Of a stretch of DNA of 59,959 nucleotides, positions 35,019 through 42,893 are shown piece after piece. Origin of the DNA: an uncultured Eubacteriales bacterium (lineage in GTDB: Bacteria; Bacillota; Clostridia; Oscillospirales; Acutalibacteraceae); the NCBI GenBank assembly GCA_900315605.1, contig OMZU01000021.1, positions 1 to 59,959 of the forward strand. Direction: 5' to 3'. A model generated the notes under the pieces. It did no database searches and was not told the DNA's origin. It was given only the letters and a program-made list of their open reading frames with translations. A program made the translations under genes and the position numbers. Each line of letters begins with the position of its first letter. The stretch's first letter is position 1.

Positions 35019-36287
35019 TTATTTGCCGGTCTTAAATTCCGCTGTAAATGTCGTTCCGTTTTCGGCGTCGCTTTCCGCAGTAAGCTTGCCGTTCATGCTC
35101 TGAACAATGCTTTGAGCGATCGCAAGACCCAGGCCATAGCCCTTTGTGGAGCGCGATTTTTCAGCGCGGTAGAACCTGTCAAAAATATGCTCCAAATCCT
35201 CGGGAGAAATCACATTGCCTTTGTTATTGACCGAAAACTCAATCTTATCTCCCTTGTTTGAAAGGCGGATCTTTACGACCCCCTGCTTTTCGGAATACTT
35301 AACGGCATTGTCGATCAGGATATGCGCAAGCTGATTGAGCTGCATTGAATTCCCGTGCAGAACGATACCGGATTCTATTTCCAAGTCGAGAAAAACCTCT
35401 TTTTCAAAGGCGATCGGCTCAAAATTCAGGGAAGTTCCCTCAACAATGCTGCTGAAATCAACGTCACTCAATTCAACCTGAGCCGTTCCTGCGTCGGATT
35501 TTGCCAAAAACAGCATTTGATCGATCAGCTTTTTCATGTGCTGAGCCTCTTCCTCGGTGCTTTCAAGCCACTGCTTTTCGGCTGAAACCGGGTTGTCGGG
35601 GTGCGACATGACTATATTGTTGTTCGCCAAAATCACCGTAAGCGGAGTTTTGAGCTCATGCGAAGCGTCGGCAACAAACTGCTTTTGCTGCTCCCACGCG
35701 GTTTTGACCGGCTTGACCGCAAGCCCTGACAGCGCGAGACTTATAAGAAATACTATTACAAGGCTGCCCAAAAACAAACCCAAGCCGACTAATATCGAGG
35801 CAAAAAGGGACGAATAAGCCGCCGAGGTGTCGCCAAAAGCAATTTTTGTGCTGCCGAAAATATTTTTTTTGACAAACATCAGGCTTTCCTCGCTGATTTC
35901 TCCCTTATCCTTGCCGGTGCTGATAACATGATCCACGCAGCTTTGCAGGGTTTCTTCGTCAAGGGTCAGATTTTGGCTGTCGGAGTTTAGTATATTACCG
36001 TCGCTGTCAATCTCCACAACAACAAACGCGTTCACCAAAAATCTGTCGTTTTCACGTTTTTCCTTCTTGTTCTTGTTTTCTCCGCTAATATTCTCGTTCG
36101 GCGGCGGATTCATGTTTTCATTCATTCCACCGGCGATCCGTTCGGCAACCTGATTGAGACCGCGTTCCAAATCATTCATTTTCATTGTATGATTATTGAT
36201 GCATACAGCGGAAATAACCAGAAGAATAACTGTTCCGACAAGTAGCATATTAACGGTGATGACTCTTCTTCTTAATCGCTTTATCAC
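35019..36287 (-). CDS. Sensor histidine kinase
   Basis: A 422-residue membrane kinase; GTG 36287 overlaps the response-regulator stop by 4 bases. TM1 at about 10-31, an extracytoplasmic sensor of about 125 residues with an Asn/Pro/Lys-rich insert (MNENMNPPPNENIS), TM2 at about 160-188. The HisKA box has His210 in D-A-S-H-E-L-K-T-P. The ATPase N box is L-I-D-N-A-V-K-Y-S, with G boxes D-R-F-Y-R-A-E-K and G-Y-G-L-G-L-A-I-A. It should phosphorylate the OmpR-type regulator encoded just upstream. The signal is unknown. Confidence 0.93.
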   Translation of the reverse strand: MIKRLRRRVITVNMLLVGTVILLVISAVCINNHTMKMNDLERGLNQVAERIAGGMNENMNPPPNENISGENKNKKEKRENDRFLVNAFVVVEIDSDGNILNSDSQNLTLDEETLQSCVDHVISTGKDKGEISEESLMFVKKNIFGSTKIAFGDTSAAYSSLFASILVGLGLFLGSLVIVFLISLALSGLAVKPVKTAWEQQKQFVADASHELKTPLTVILANNNIVMSHPDNPVSAEKQWLESTEEEAQHMKKLIDQMLFLAKSDAGTAQVELSDVDFSSIVEGTSLNFEPIAFEKEVFLDLEIESGIVLHGNSMQLNQLAHILIDNAVKYSEKQGVVKIRLSNKGDKIEFSVNNKGNVISPEDLEHIFDRFYRAEKSRSTKGYGLGLAIAQSIVQSMNGKLTAESDAENGTTFTAEFKTGK

Positions 36288-36958
36288 TGCTTTATCTCCA
36301 ATCTGTAGCCCATTTTTTTGACAGCTTTTATTTCTGTTGAAGAATTAATAAAATTCAGCTTGCGCCTCAAAAACGAAATGTATGCCTCAACATTGTTTGA
36401 GCCTGCGTCGGAATCATAGCCCCAAACCTTGGTGATTATGTCCTCCTTTGAAATAATGACCTCAGGATTTGCAAGCAAAAGCTTTAGGATCTCTGCTTCC
36501 TTAAAATTAAGCCTGACAGACTTTGAGTCCTTTGATAGAGTGTTGGTTGAAGCGTTAAAATCAAAATCGCCAAAGCTCTGTTCGTCAAGCACGACCTCGC
36601 CCTTTCTGCGCGTAAGAGCCTTGATCCGCGCAAGCAGTTCCTCGGGAGCAAAGGGCTTTGTCATGTAATCGTCGGCGCCGCTGTTAAGACCGCTCACCTT
36701 GTCGGGGATGGTATCCTTTGCGGTCAGCATAAGGATCGGCGTGTCGATTTTGTTCTTTCTCAGCTCATAAGCGACCTGATATCCGTCCTTTCCCGGAAGC
36801 ATGATATCAAGGATTATCACATCATAGATTCCGCTAACCCCATATTCAAAGCCGTCAACGCCGTCATAAACCACGTCCGCCATGTATTTTTGCTCAGTCA
36901 AAATTTGTTTCAATGCCTCGGCAAGACGTTTCTCGTCCTCAACAATCAAAATCTGCAT
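36284..36958 (-). CDS. OmpR-family response regulator
   Basis: A 224-residue regulator; ATG 36958 is preferred because GGGAGG lies 8 bases upstream. Receiver domain 1-115 with phospho-acceptor Asp51 (I-I-L-D-I-M-L-P-G), acidic pocket E7-D8 and Lys in M-L-T-A-K-D. A winged-helix DNA-binding domain follows (about 125-224, ending LRRKLNFINSSTEIKAVKKMGYRL). It is paired with the downstream kinase. Promoter DNA upstream (36975-37060) is AT-rich, with AAGG-containing direct repeats that could be autoregulatory sites. Confidence 0.93.
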   Translation of the reverse strand: MQILIVEDEKRLAEALKQILTEQKYMADVVYDGVDGFEYGVSGIYDVIILDIMLPGKDGYQVAYELRKNKIDTPILMLTAKDTIPDKVSGLNSGADDYMTKPFAPEELLARIKALTRRKGEVVLDEQSFGDFDFNASTNTLSKDSKSVRLNFKEAEILKLLLANPEVIISKEDIITKVWGYDSDAGSNNVEAYISFLRRKLNFINSSTEIKAVKKMGYRLEIKQ

Positions 36959-37144
36959 AAAACTACCTCCCAAAAATGCGGTATTGCTTTAAAGGATTTC
37001 CCTTTTGTAATAAAAATATAATACAAATACCTTAAAAAATCCTTATAAAAGTGTCGGCGGTCACTCTCGCCCACCTATTTGAACTGTGCCGATAATGATA
37101 AACGTGTTCAATAGTAAAAAATTTGGGATATAAAAAATCTTTTT

Positions 37145-37172
37145 AAAAACGCGGCGTATTTCTACGCCGCGT
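37145..37172 (-). terminator. Terminator of the amino-acid ABC operon
   Basis: Minus-strand stem ACGCGGCGTA with TACGCCGCGT, followed by TTTTTAAAAAG. Confidence 0.85.
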
Positions 37173-37180
37173 AAATATAA

Positions 37181-37921
37181 TCAAAGCACCTTTGACAAAA
37201 AATCTTTTAAACGCGGGCTTTTGGGATTTTCAAAAAACTCCTTGGGACTGCCCTGCTCAACGATCACTCCCTCGTCAACAAAAACAATATCTGTTCCGAC
37301 CTCTCTTGCAAAGCCCATTTCGTGCGTAACAACGACCATAGTCATGCCCTCTGCGGCAAGCTGCTTCATGACTTCGAGAACCTCGCCGACCATCTCGGGG
37401 TCAAGCGCAGACGTCGGCTCGTCAAACAGCATAACATCCGGGTTCATACATAGCGCGCGTACAATAGCGATCCTTTGCTTTTGTCCGCCCGAAAGCTGAG
37501 ACGGGTAAGCGTTCGCTCTGTCCGCAAGACCGACTCTTTCAAGCAGCTTGATCGCGTTTTGCTCAGCCTCGCTTTTGCTCTGCTTCAAAAGCTTTGTCGG
37601 ACCGATCGTAAGATTTCTGAGTATTGTCATATGCGGAAATAGGTTAAACTGCTGAAACACCATTCCCATTTTTTGACGGTGAAGATTGATATTCACCGAA
37701 GCGTCGGTGATATCCGTGCCCTCAAACAAGATCTTGCCCGAGGTCGGCTCCTCCAGAAGGTTCAGGCAGCGCAAAAAAGTTGATTTTCCGGAACCCGAGG
37801 CTCCTATAACCACCATTACGTCTCCCTTTTTTATTTCGGCGTTGATACCCTTTAGGACCTCAACCTCGCCAAAGGATTTGCAAAGGTTTTCAACCTTTAT
37901 TAAAACATTATCAGTGGTCAC
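37181..37921 (-). CDS. glnQ: Polar amino-acid ABC transporter ATP-binding protein
   Basis: A 246-residue ATPase of the GlnQ/HisP family. Walker A GASGSGKS is at 40-47, the Q-loop is [11 protein letters not shown], the signature is L-S-G-G-Q-K-Q-R, and Walker B is [15 protein letters not shown] 37921 starts inside the last codons of the permease gene (11-base overlap). Together with the permease and binding protein upstream it imports a polar amino acid. The substrate is not decided by sequence, so the symbol is generic. Confidence 0.92.
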   Translation of the reverse strand: MTTDNVLIKVENLCKSFGEVEVLKGINAEIKKGDVMVVIGASGSGKSTFLRCLNLLEEPTSGKILFEGTDITDASVNINLHRQKMGMVFQQFNLFPHMTILRNLTIGPTKLLKQSKSEAEQNAIKLLERVGLADRANAYPSQLSGGQKQRIAIVRALCMNPDVMLFDEPTSALDPEMVGEVLEVMKQLAAEGMTMVVVTHEMGFAREVGTDIVFVDEGVIVEQGSPKEFFENPKSPRLKDFLSKVL

Positions 37922-38642
37922 TGCTTCTCAGCCTCCTTTCAAGCTTTTTGAGCAGGAACGAAAGCAGAAGCACAATGATCAAATAGATCAAGGCAACCGT
38001 TATAAGCGGGAAAAATGCTTCGTAGGTTCTTGAACGAATCAGATTTCCGATATAGGTAAGGTCGTGCAGCGCAACATAGCCTGCAACAGAGGTTTCCTTT
38101 ACCAAAACGATAAACTCGTTGCCCAAAGCCGGGAGAATATTTTTGAACGCCTGCGGAATAATCACATAAAGCATTGTACTTTTGTAGTTGAATCCAATGG
38201 AACGGCTCGCCTCAAACTGCCCCTTGTCAACGGACATGATTCCCGAACGGACGATCTCGGCAACATACGCGCCGGAATTAAGACCGAACGAAAGGATAGC
38301 CGCAACGATTCCCTCTCGCGAAGAAGCAAACACAATAAAGTACATTATCATTAGCTGGATAACAACAGGCGTGCCTCTGATTACGGTTATATAAATATTA
38401 CATAAGAAATTTGCAACCTTAAGAGCATAGTCGCTGAACTTGCGGCATTTTTTCCCGGAAAGCTGCAAATCATGGGTCGAGCGAACAATAGCTATCAAAA
38501 ATCCGATCACAACGCCGATTATCGCGGCAAAAATCGTGATTTGAATTGTAACCCCAAGACCGCTGAGAAGCTGAAGCCATCTGTCGTCGGTGATAAAGGT
38601 TTTGGTAAAGCTGTTCGCGATACTGTCAAAAAAATCCTGCAT
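37911..38642 (-). CDS. Polar amino-acid ABC transporter permease
   Basis: A 243-residue His/Glu/Gln/Arg-type permease with five or six membrane helices. The EAA-type cytoplasmic loop is [14 protein letters not shown]. It overlaps the ATPase gene and follows the binding-protein gene by 72 bases, a gap that holds no terminator I can see. Confidence 0.92.
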   Translation of the reverse strand: MQDFFDSIANSFTKTFITDDRWLQLLSGLGVTIQITIFAAIIGVVIGFLIAIVRSTHDLQLSGKKCRKFSDYALKVANFLCNIYITVIRGTPVVIQLMIMYFIVFASSREGIVAAILSFGLNSGAYVAEIVRSGIMSVDKGQFEASRSIGFNYKSTMLYVIIPQAFKNILPALGNEFIVLVKETSVAGYVALHDLTYIGNLIRSRTYEAFFPLITVALIYLIIVLLLSFLLKKLERRLRSSDH

Positions 38643-38714
38643 AGTATAGTATCCTTAATTACAAACAACAATCGGGCAGGTACAAGGACCCACCCGAGGG
38701 TGTTTTAGAAAATC

Positions 38715-39497
38715 TTATTCGCTGATATATTTCTTGATGATTTTGTCTACCGTTCCGTCGGACTTGAGCTCGCTGAGAGCCTGATTAAACTTTGGAGTAA
38801 GCTCGCTGCCCTTTGCAATACAAATCGCATATTCCTCATTTTCAAACGGCTCTTCAAGGATCTTTATGCCCTCATTTTGAGCAACAAAAGCCTTTGCCGG
38901 CTGATTATCAATTACAACGGCGTCAACCTTGCCCTGAGTAAGAGCCAGAACAGCGTCCGCACCCTTGTTAAAGCGTTCGATCTTCGCGCCGGTTTCTTCA
39001 AAATCAGATACGTAAATATCGCCTGTAGTTCCGAGCTGAACGCCGATAACGGCAGTTTCCAGGTCGTCTGCTCCGGCAACCTTGTCCTCATCCTCATTTA
39101 CGATAATGACCTGAACGGCATTTGTGTATGGGTCGGTAAAGTCAACCGACTGCTTTCTCTCCTCGGTAATCGTCATGCCTGCCATACCGAAGTCCGCCTT
39201 TCCGGATGAAACCGCGGTGACAATTGAATCAAAGTCCATATCGTCGATAACAAGAGTATATCCAAGCTTTTCGCAAATTGCTTCGGCGATTTCGGCGTCA
39301 ATTCCGGTGATCTTGCCGCCCTCAACATACTCATACGGTTCAAAGGCAGCGTTTGTAGCCATGTGAAGCTCCTTGGCAGTCTCGGTCTGCGAGCCTGTCT
39401 GTGAATCGGCAGAGTTTGAACCGCCGCAGCCGCTAAAGCCGACAGCACCGGCAAACAGCATTGTTGTTGCAAGAACTGCGGATAATACTTTTTTCAT
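38715..39497 (-). CDS. Polar amino-acid ABC transporter substrate-binding lipoprotein
   Basis: A 260-residue SBP_bac_3-type lipoprotein; ATG 39497 follows GAGGAGTGG. Lipobox F-S-G-C (Cys24), then a Gln/Ser/Thr linker. The ligand-binding signature is N-A-A-F-E-P-Y-E-Y with G-I-D-A-E-I-A-E-A-I, and the second-domain segment is D-F-G-M-A-G-M-T-I-T-E-E-R. It captures the amino acid outside the membrane. It is first in the operon, with a promoter at 39531-39559. Confidence 0.93.
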   Translation of the reverse strand: MKKVLSAVLATTMLFAGAVGFSGCGGSNSADSQTGSQTETAKELHMATNAAFEPYEYVEGGKITGIDAEIAEAICEKLGYTLVIDDMDFDSIVTAVSSGKADFGMAGMTITEERKQSVDFTDPYTNAVQVIIVNEDEDKVAGADDLETAVIGVQLGTTGDIYVSDFEETGAKIERFNKGADAVLALTQGKVDAVVIDNQPAKAFVAQNEGIKILEEPFENEEYAICIAKGSELTPKFNQALSELKSDGTVDKIIKKYISE

Positions 39498-39530
39498 TAA
39501 AACCACTCCTCATATATACATATTAATATA

Positions 39531-39559
39531 AATATAACAGAAATATCTAAAAAAATCAA
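39531..39559 (-). promoter_or_regulatory. Promoter of the amino-acid ABC operon
   Basis: On the minus strand TTGATT (39559-39554), 17 bases, TATATT (39536-39531), 34 bases before the start codon. Confidence 0.6.
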
Positions 39560-39599
39560 GTAAAATGTCGTTTGTTTTAATAAAATTTTCAAATACACC

Positions 39600-39628
39600 T
39601 TGATTTTTCCGTTTCGATTTGATATAAT
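39600..39628 (+). promoter_or_regulatory. Promoter of tRNA-Ser(GGA)
   Basis: TTGATT (39600-39605), 17 bases, TATAAT (39623-39628); the mature tRNA 5' end is 15 bases further on. Confidence 0.75.
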
Positions 39629-39642
39629 AACTATCAGCATAT

Positions 39643-39734
39643 GGAGAGATGTCCGAGCTGGCCGAAGGAGCATGATTGGAAATCATGTGTACGGTAATCA
39701 CCGTACCAGGGGTTCGAATCCCCTTCTCTCCGCC
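39643..39734 (+). tRNA. tRNA-Ser (anticodon GGA)
   Basis: A 92-base class II tRNA with an encoded CCA. Acceptor GGAGAGA pairs with TCTCTCC. The anticodon arm CATGA-TTGGAAA-TCATG gives GGA, reading UCC and UCU. The long variable arm is GTACGGTAATCACCGTAC and the T arm is AGGGGTTCGAATCCCCT. The discriminator is G. Its last four bases (GCCA) are also the first four bases of the 115-bp repeat that follows. Confidence 0.97.
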
Positions 39735-39845
39735 AGAAACGCCGGAACCACCGTTCCGGCTCAACGAATAGAGAATAGAGAATAACGAATAGTTTATAAC
39801 AGCTTAACCTTTGAGGCGTTTCTGTATTATTCGTTATTCTCTATT
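39731..39845 (+). repeat. tRNA-Ser-associated structured element, copy i (115-bp direct repeat, left)
   Basis: Identical to 40299-40413 at 114 of 115 positions (the difference is in the loop GGAACCACC versus GGAACCGCC). Parts: CAGAAACGCC (39733-39742) complementary to GGCGTTTCTG (39814-39823); hairpin GCCGGAAC-CACC-GTTCCGGC (39740-39759); and heptad-repeat strand GAATAGAGAATAACGAATA (about 39773-39791) complementary to TATTCGTTATTCTCTATTC (about 39827-39845). The two long helices interleave (A-B-A'-B'). Confidence 0.85.
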
Positions 39846-39882
39846 CTCTATTATTTATTCTCTAAAAGGAGTAGAAGAATTT

Positions 39883-40272
39883 ATGACATATAGTAGTCCT
39901 TTGTTAGAAAAATCCTTATACTTTGCCGCACGTATCGTTAAGCTGTATCAATACCTGTCAAAAGAAAAGAAAGAGACCATAATTTCAAAACAAATCATTC
40001 GCAGCGGAACCTCAATCGGCGCAAACGCCAATGAAGCGGTCTACGGTGTGAGTCAGGCTGATTTTATAGCAAAACTGCAAATTTCACTCAAAGAAACAGC
40101 CGAAACGGAGTATTGGTTAAGGTTGTTGAATTTGTCCGGTTATATTGATGATAAGCAAGCAAAGTCGCTGATAGATGACTGTTTGGAAATAAAGCGTATT
40201 TTGATAGCATCCTTGAAAACAGCAAAGGATAAAAAGATTAACGCAAGTTCAGTTCCGGACAAAGAATTTTAA
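39883..40272 (+). CDS. Four-helix-bundle protein (S23/23S-rRNA-IVP family)
   Basis: A 129-residue all-helical protein of the family TIGR02436/PF05635, also known from open reading frames in intervening sequences of 23S rRNA genes and related in fold to the Avd protein of diversity-generating retroelements. The family block is R-S-G-T-S-I-G-A-N-A-N-E-A at about 41-53, followed by S-Q-A-D-F-I-A-K-L and K-E-T-A-E-T-E-Y-W-L. The start ATG 39883 follows AAAGGAG by 12 bases. The 24 codons before it in frame are the repeat itself. The gene lies between two near-identical 115-bp elements next to tRNA-Ser. No reverse transcriptase or rRNA is nearby. The molecular function of the family is unknown. Confidence 0.9.
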   Translation: MTYSSPLLEKSLYFAARIVKLYQYLSKEKKETIISKQIIRSGTSIGANANEAVYGVSQADFIAKLQISLKETAETEYWLRLLNLSGYIDDKQAKSLIDDCLEIKRILIASLKTAKDKKINASSVPDKEF

Positions 40273-40298
40273 AAAATCATATTTTTTAGCTCATCCTT

Positions 40299-40413
40299 GC
40301 CAGAAACGCCGGAACCGCCGTTCCGGCTCAACGAATAGAGAATAGAGAATAACGAATAGTTTATAACAGCTTAACCTTTGAGGCGTTTCTGTATTATTCG
40401 TTATTCTCTATTC
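40299..40413 (+). repeat. tRNA-Ser-associated structured element, copy ii (115-bp direct repeat, right)
   Basis: Second copy of the element at 39731-39845, placed 568 bases downstream, with the same two interleaved inverted repeats and hairpin. No tRNA sequence precedes it. Its heptad-repeat tail is interrupted by a nested miniature element, and it resumes at 40519 as TATTCTCTATTCTTTATT. Confidence 0.85.
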
Positions 40414-40518
40414 AGACTGTGCTAAAACCAAAATGCTGTTCTATATATAGATATATAACGTTGATAATAATCAATAAAAACTCAATATATAGTATGATGC
40501 GTTTTTATGCACGGTCTG
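40413..40518. mobile_element. Nested 106-bp miniature inverted-repeat element
   Basis: Ends CAGACTGTGC and GCACGGTCTG are inverted repeats (9 of 10). Inner blocks AAAACCAAAATGC and GCGTTTTTATGC extend the match with gaps. Flanks are TATT at 40409-40412 and TATT at 40519-40522, consistent with a 4-bp target duplication. The interior is AT-rich and noncoding. Insertion splits the heptad tail of copy ii. Confidence 0.65.
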
Positions 40519-40562
40519 TATTCTCTATTCTTTATTGTTTTAAAATCAAATCCAATGCAAAT

Positions 40563-40602
40563 CAGCCCCGGCAGAAGTCAACTGCCGAGGCTGTAAATTT
40601 TT
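40563..40602 (+). terminator. Terminator downstream of the four-helix-bundle cassette
   Basis: CAGCCCCGGCAG pairs with CTGCCGAGGCTG (one mismatch) and is followed by TAAATTTTTG on the plus strand. Confidence 0.75.
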
Positions 40603-40606
40603 GTTA

Positions 40607-40761
40607 TTAAGGCAACACCGCACAATTCATGGTGCACGCCTTGCTTGCATATTATTCCGTCAGACTGTCCAAAAATCAGTATGCACACTGATTATTTGTA
40701 CATTCTGACGAAAAATCTGACTACGCAATCCGCGCACCAGAATTATGCAGTATTGCCTTAA
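40607..40761 (-). repeat. TTAA-type MITE-like repeat, copy D (complete)
   Basis: A 155-bp element with TTAA at both ends. Termini TTAAGGCAACACCGCACAAT and (other strand) TTAAGGCAATACTGCATAAT match at 17 of 20. Inside are the blocks shared with copies A and E in reverse orientation. It ends one base before the plsY stop codon. This is the only copy with both termini and interior. Confidence 0.8.
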
Positions 40762-40762
40762 A

Positions 40763-41491
40763 TCACTTATTCTTTTTGGCGGTGATTTTCTTTTCTTCGC
40801 CGCGCAACAGTCTTTGGATATTCGCCTTATGCTTTACGGTAACAAAAATTCCGATTATCAGCGCGGAAATCGTTGACATTATCACATACCACAGCTCAAA
40901 GCCCGTGCCGAGCATGTAGTCAAACAGAAAGGTAGCCAAGAATGTATACGGTCCGTAGAGCAGCGCGGAAACTATGCTTGAGAGCGAAATGATTTTTGAG
41001 AAGATAAAAACTATCAAAAACGTTCCCAAAATCATCAAAAACACTCGCCAGTCCTCGGTTGCCATCAAAGCTGCCGCGGTCACAACGCCCTTGCCGCCCT
41101 TGAAGTGAAAATACAGTGGATAGCTGTGTCCGATTATGCAGAACACTCCGGCTACGTATTTTCCGATATTTATTACCTCAAGCGGATATGCCGAGGCAGG
41201 ATTGTCGCTGAGGGTTATCATGGAAAACAGCCAGCCGCCGATAAGTACCGCGATCACACATTTGAGCGCGTCGGAAACTATGGTGATTATTGCAGGGACC
41301 TTACCCACGGAACGCAGCACGTTTGTAAAGCCGGCGTTGCCGCTGCCCATGCTCCTGATGTCTGATTTGCCCTTTGTCCAAATCCGGGTGACGATCACCG
41401 CCGGGTTTATGCTGCCCAAAAGATAGGCGATCGCTGCCGTTATCGGAAACAGCCACCAATACGGAGCCAAATCATGAAGCAAAATTCCCAT
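40763..41491 (-). CDS. plsY: Glycerol-3-phosphate acyltransferase PlsY
   Basis: Membrane enzyme of 242 residues that transfers the acyl group from acyl-phosphate to glycerol 3-phosphate, the first step of phospholipid synthesis. Conserved motifs: Y-L-L-G-S-I-N-P-A near 23-31, M-G-S-G-N-A-G-F-T-N at 48-57, and the phosphate-binding G-H-S-Y-P-L-Y-F-H-F-K-G-G-K-G-V. Length is slightly above average, with a basic C-terminal tail. It shares one base with der (TAATG), so the two are translationally coupled, a common Firmicutes arrangement. Confidence 0.95.
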   Translation of the reverse strand: MGILLHDLAPYWWLFPITAAIAYLLGSINPAVIVTRIWTKGKSDIRSMGSGNAGFTNVLRSVGKVPAIITIVSDALKCVIAVLIGGWLFSMITLSDNPASAYPLEVINIGKYVAGVFCIIGHSYPLYFHFKGGKGVVTAAALMATEDWRVFLMILGTFLIVFIFSKIISLSSIVSALLYGPYTFLATFLFDYMLGTGFELWYVIMSTISALIIGIFVTVKHKANIQRLLRGEEKKITAKKNK

Positions 41492-42810
41492 TACTTATCC
41501 CCTCTTTCGCGAATGATTATCCTTATCGGAGTTCCCTCAAGCCCAAAGGTCTCGCGGATTCGGTTTTCGAGATAACGCTGATAGGAAAAATGAAACAGCG
41601 TTGAGTCGTTGCAGAAGAATACAAAGGTCGGCGGCTTGACAGAAGCCTGGGTCATATAGAAGATTTTTAACCTCTTGCCCTTGTCCGAGGGCGGCTGGAC
41701 CCTGGTTGTCGCCTGAGCCAAAAGCTCGTTGAGCATTCCGGTCTTGATTCTGGTTGACGAGGATTCGTTGCTTTTTATAATGTTCTCAAAAAGGCGGTCG
41801 AGCCTCTGCCCTGTTTTTGCAGAAATAAAAACCTGCGGAGCATAGGACATGAACGCAAAATCAGCGTCGAGCTTCTTTTTGAACTCGTTCATGGTCTTGT
41901 CGTCCTTTTCGATAGCGTCCCATTTGTTGACGGCAAGAACACAAGCCTTGCCTGCCTCGTGCGCAAGCCCGGCAACCTTTGTGTCCTGCTCGGTGATCCC
42001 TTGGGTCGCGTCTATCATAATCACGCAAGCATCACTGCGCTCGATCGCCATTTTTGCGCGTATAATACTGTATTTTTCTATGTTGTCATAAATCTTGCTC
42101 TGGCGGCGCAGACCTGCGGTATCGGTAAAGCTGAACTTGCCGAACTCATTCTCAACCAAGGTGTCGATGCTGTCGCGCGTTGTTCCGGCAATGTCGGAAA
42201 CGATGCAGCGTTCTTCGTTGGTGATCTTGTTGACAAGCGAGGATTTACCGGCGTTTGGCTTGCCTATTACGGCAACCTTGATAACGTCGTCCTCGTCCAC
42301 AGCTTCTTCTTCAGCCTCGATACACTCAAAAACTCTGTCGAGCAGATCGCCCGTGCCGTGACCGTGAGTTGCCGAAACCTGAACCGGATCGCCCAGTCCC
42401 AGATTGTAAAACTCATAAAAATCCATATCCGGCTCGCCGATCTTGTCGCATTTGTTGACGCAGACAACAACAGGCTTTCCGGACTTTTGCAGCATTTGGG
42501 CAACGTCCATATCTGTGGCAACCATTCCGGATTTGCAGTCGGTAACAAGAATAATGACGTTTGCGGTATCTATCGCAAGCTGAGCCTGGCGGCGCATTTG
42601 AGACAGAATCACATCGTCGCTTTTGGGTTCGATTCCGCCGGTATCAACCACCATTGCGGTGCGCGAGCACCACTCAACGTCGCCGTATATCCTGTCGCGC
42701 GTAACGCCGGGGGTGTCGTCAACAATTGAAATTTTTTTACCGACAAGCTTGTTAAAAAGCGTGGATTTGCCGACGTTGGGTCTGCCGACAATCGCTATTA
42801 CAGGCTTCAT
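41491..42810 (-). CDS. der: Ribosome-associated GTPase Der (EngA)
   Basis: Two tandem GTPase domains needed for 50S subunit maturation; 439 residues. First G1 GRPNVGKS is at 9-16 and the second is G-K-P-N-A-G-K-S-S near 184. Both have D-T-A/P-G and N-K-C/W-D motifs. A KH-like C-terminal domain follows (FFCNDSTLFHFSYQRYLENRIRETF). ATG 42810 is chosen because AGGAGG lies 8 bases upstream. The domain order and length are normal. Confidence 0.97.
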   Translation of the reverse strand: MKPVIAIVGRPNVGKSTLFNKLVGKKISIVDDTPGVTRDRIYGDVEWCSRTAMVVDTGGIEPKSDDVILSQMRRQAQLAIDTANVIILVTDCKSGMVATDMDVAQMLQKSGKPVVVCVNKCDKIGEPDMDFYEFYNLGLGDPVQVSATHGHGTGDLLDRVFECIEAEEEAVDEDDVIKVAVIGKPNAGKSSLVNKITNEERCIVSDIAGTTRDSIDTLVENEFGKFSFTDTAGLRRQSKIYDNIEKYSIIRAKMAIERSDACVIMIDATQGITEQDTKVAGLAHEAGKACVLAVNKWDAIEKDDKTMNEFKKKLDADFAFMSYAPQVFISAKTGQRLDRLFENIIKSNESSSTRIKTGMLNELLAQATTRVQPPSDKGKRLKIFYMTQASVKPPTFVFFCNDSTLFHFSYQRYLENRIRETFGLEGTPIRIIIRERGDK

Positions 42811-42839
42811 AAATCCCACCTCCTACATTTGGTAAACAA

Positions 42840-42870
42840 AACAAAAGGGCGAACAGATACCCTGCCGCCC
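42840..42870 (-). terminator. Terminator of the DUF177-rpmF operon
   Basis: Minus-strand GGGCG pairs with CGCCC around a 14-base loop and is followed by TTTTGTTTTGTTT. It lies 23 bases after the rpmF stop. Confidence 0.65.
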
Positions 42871-42893
42871 GTCATGTTCGTCAAAACAAAAGA

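Noticed and set aside
39763-39858. CRISPR-like array from the repeated GAATAGA and TATTCTC units
   Set aside because: Units are contiguous heptads without spacers, and no cas genes are present.
39811-39882. Upstream in-frame codons of the four-helix-bundle gene
   Set aside because: They are the 3' part of the structured repeat; the RBS AAAGGAG and family alignment favour ATG 39883.
39883-40272. Accessory gene (Avd) of a diversity-generating retroelement
   Set aside because: The fold is related, but there is no reverse transcriptase, template/variable repeat pair or target gene in the window.
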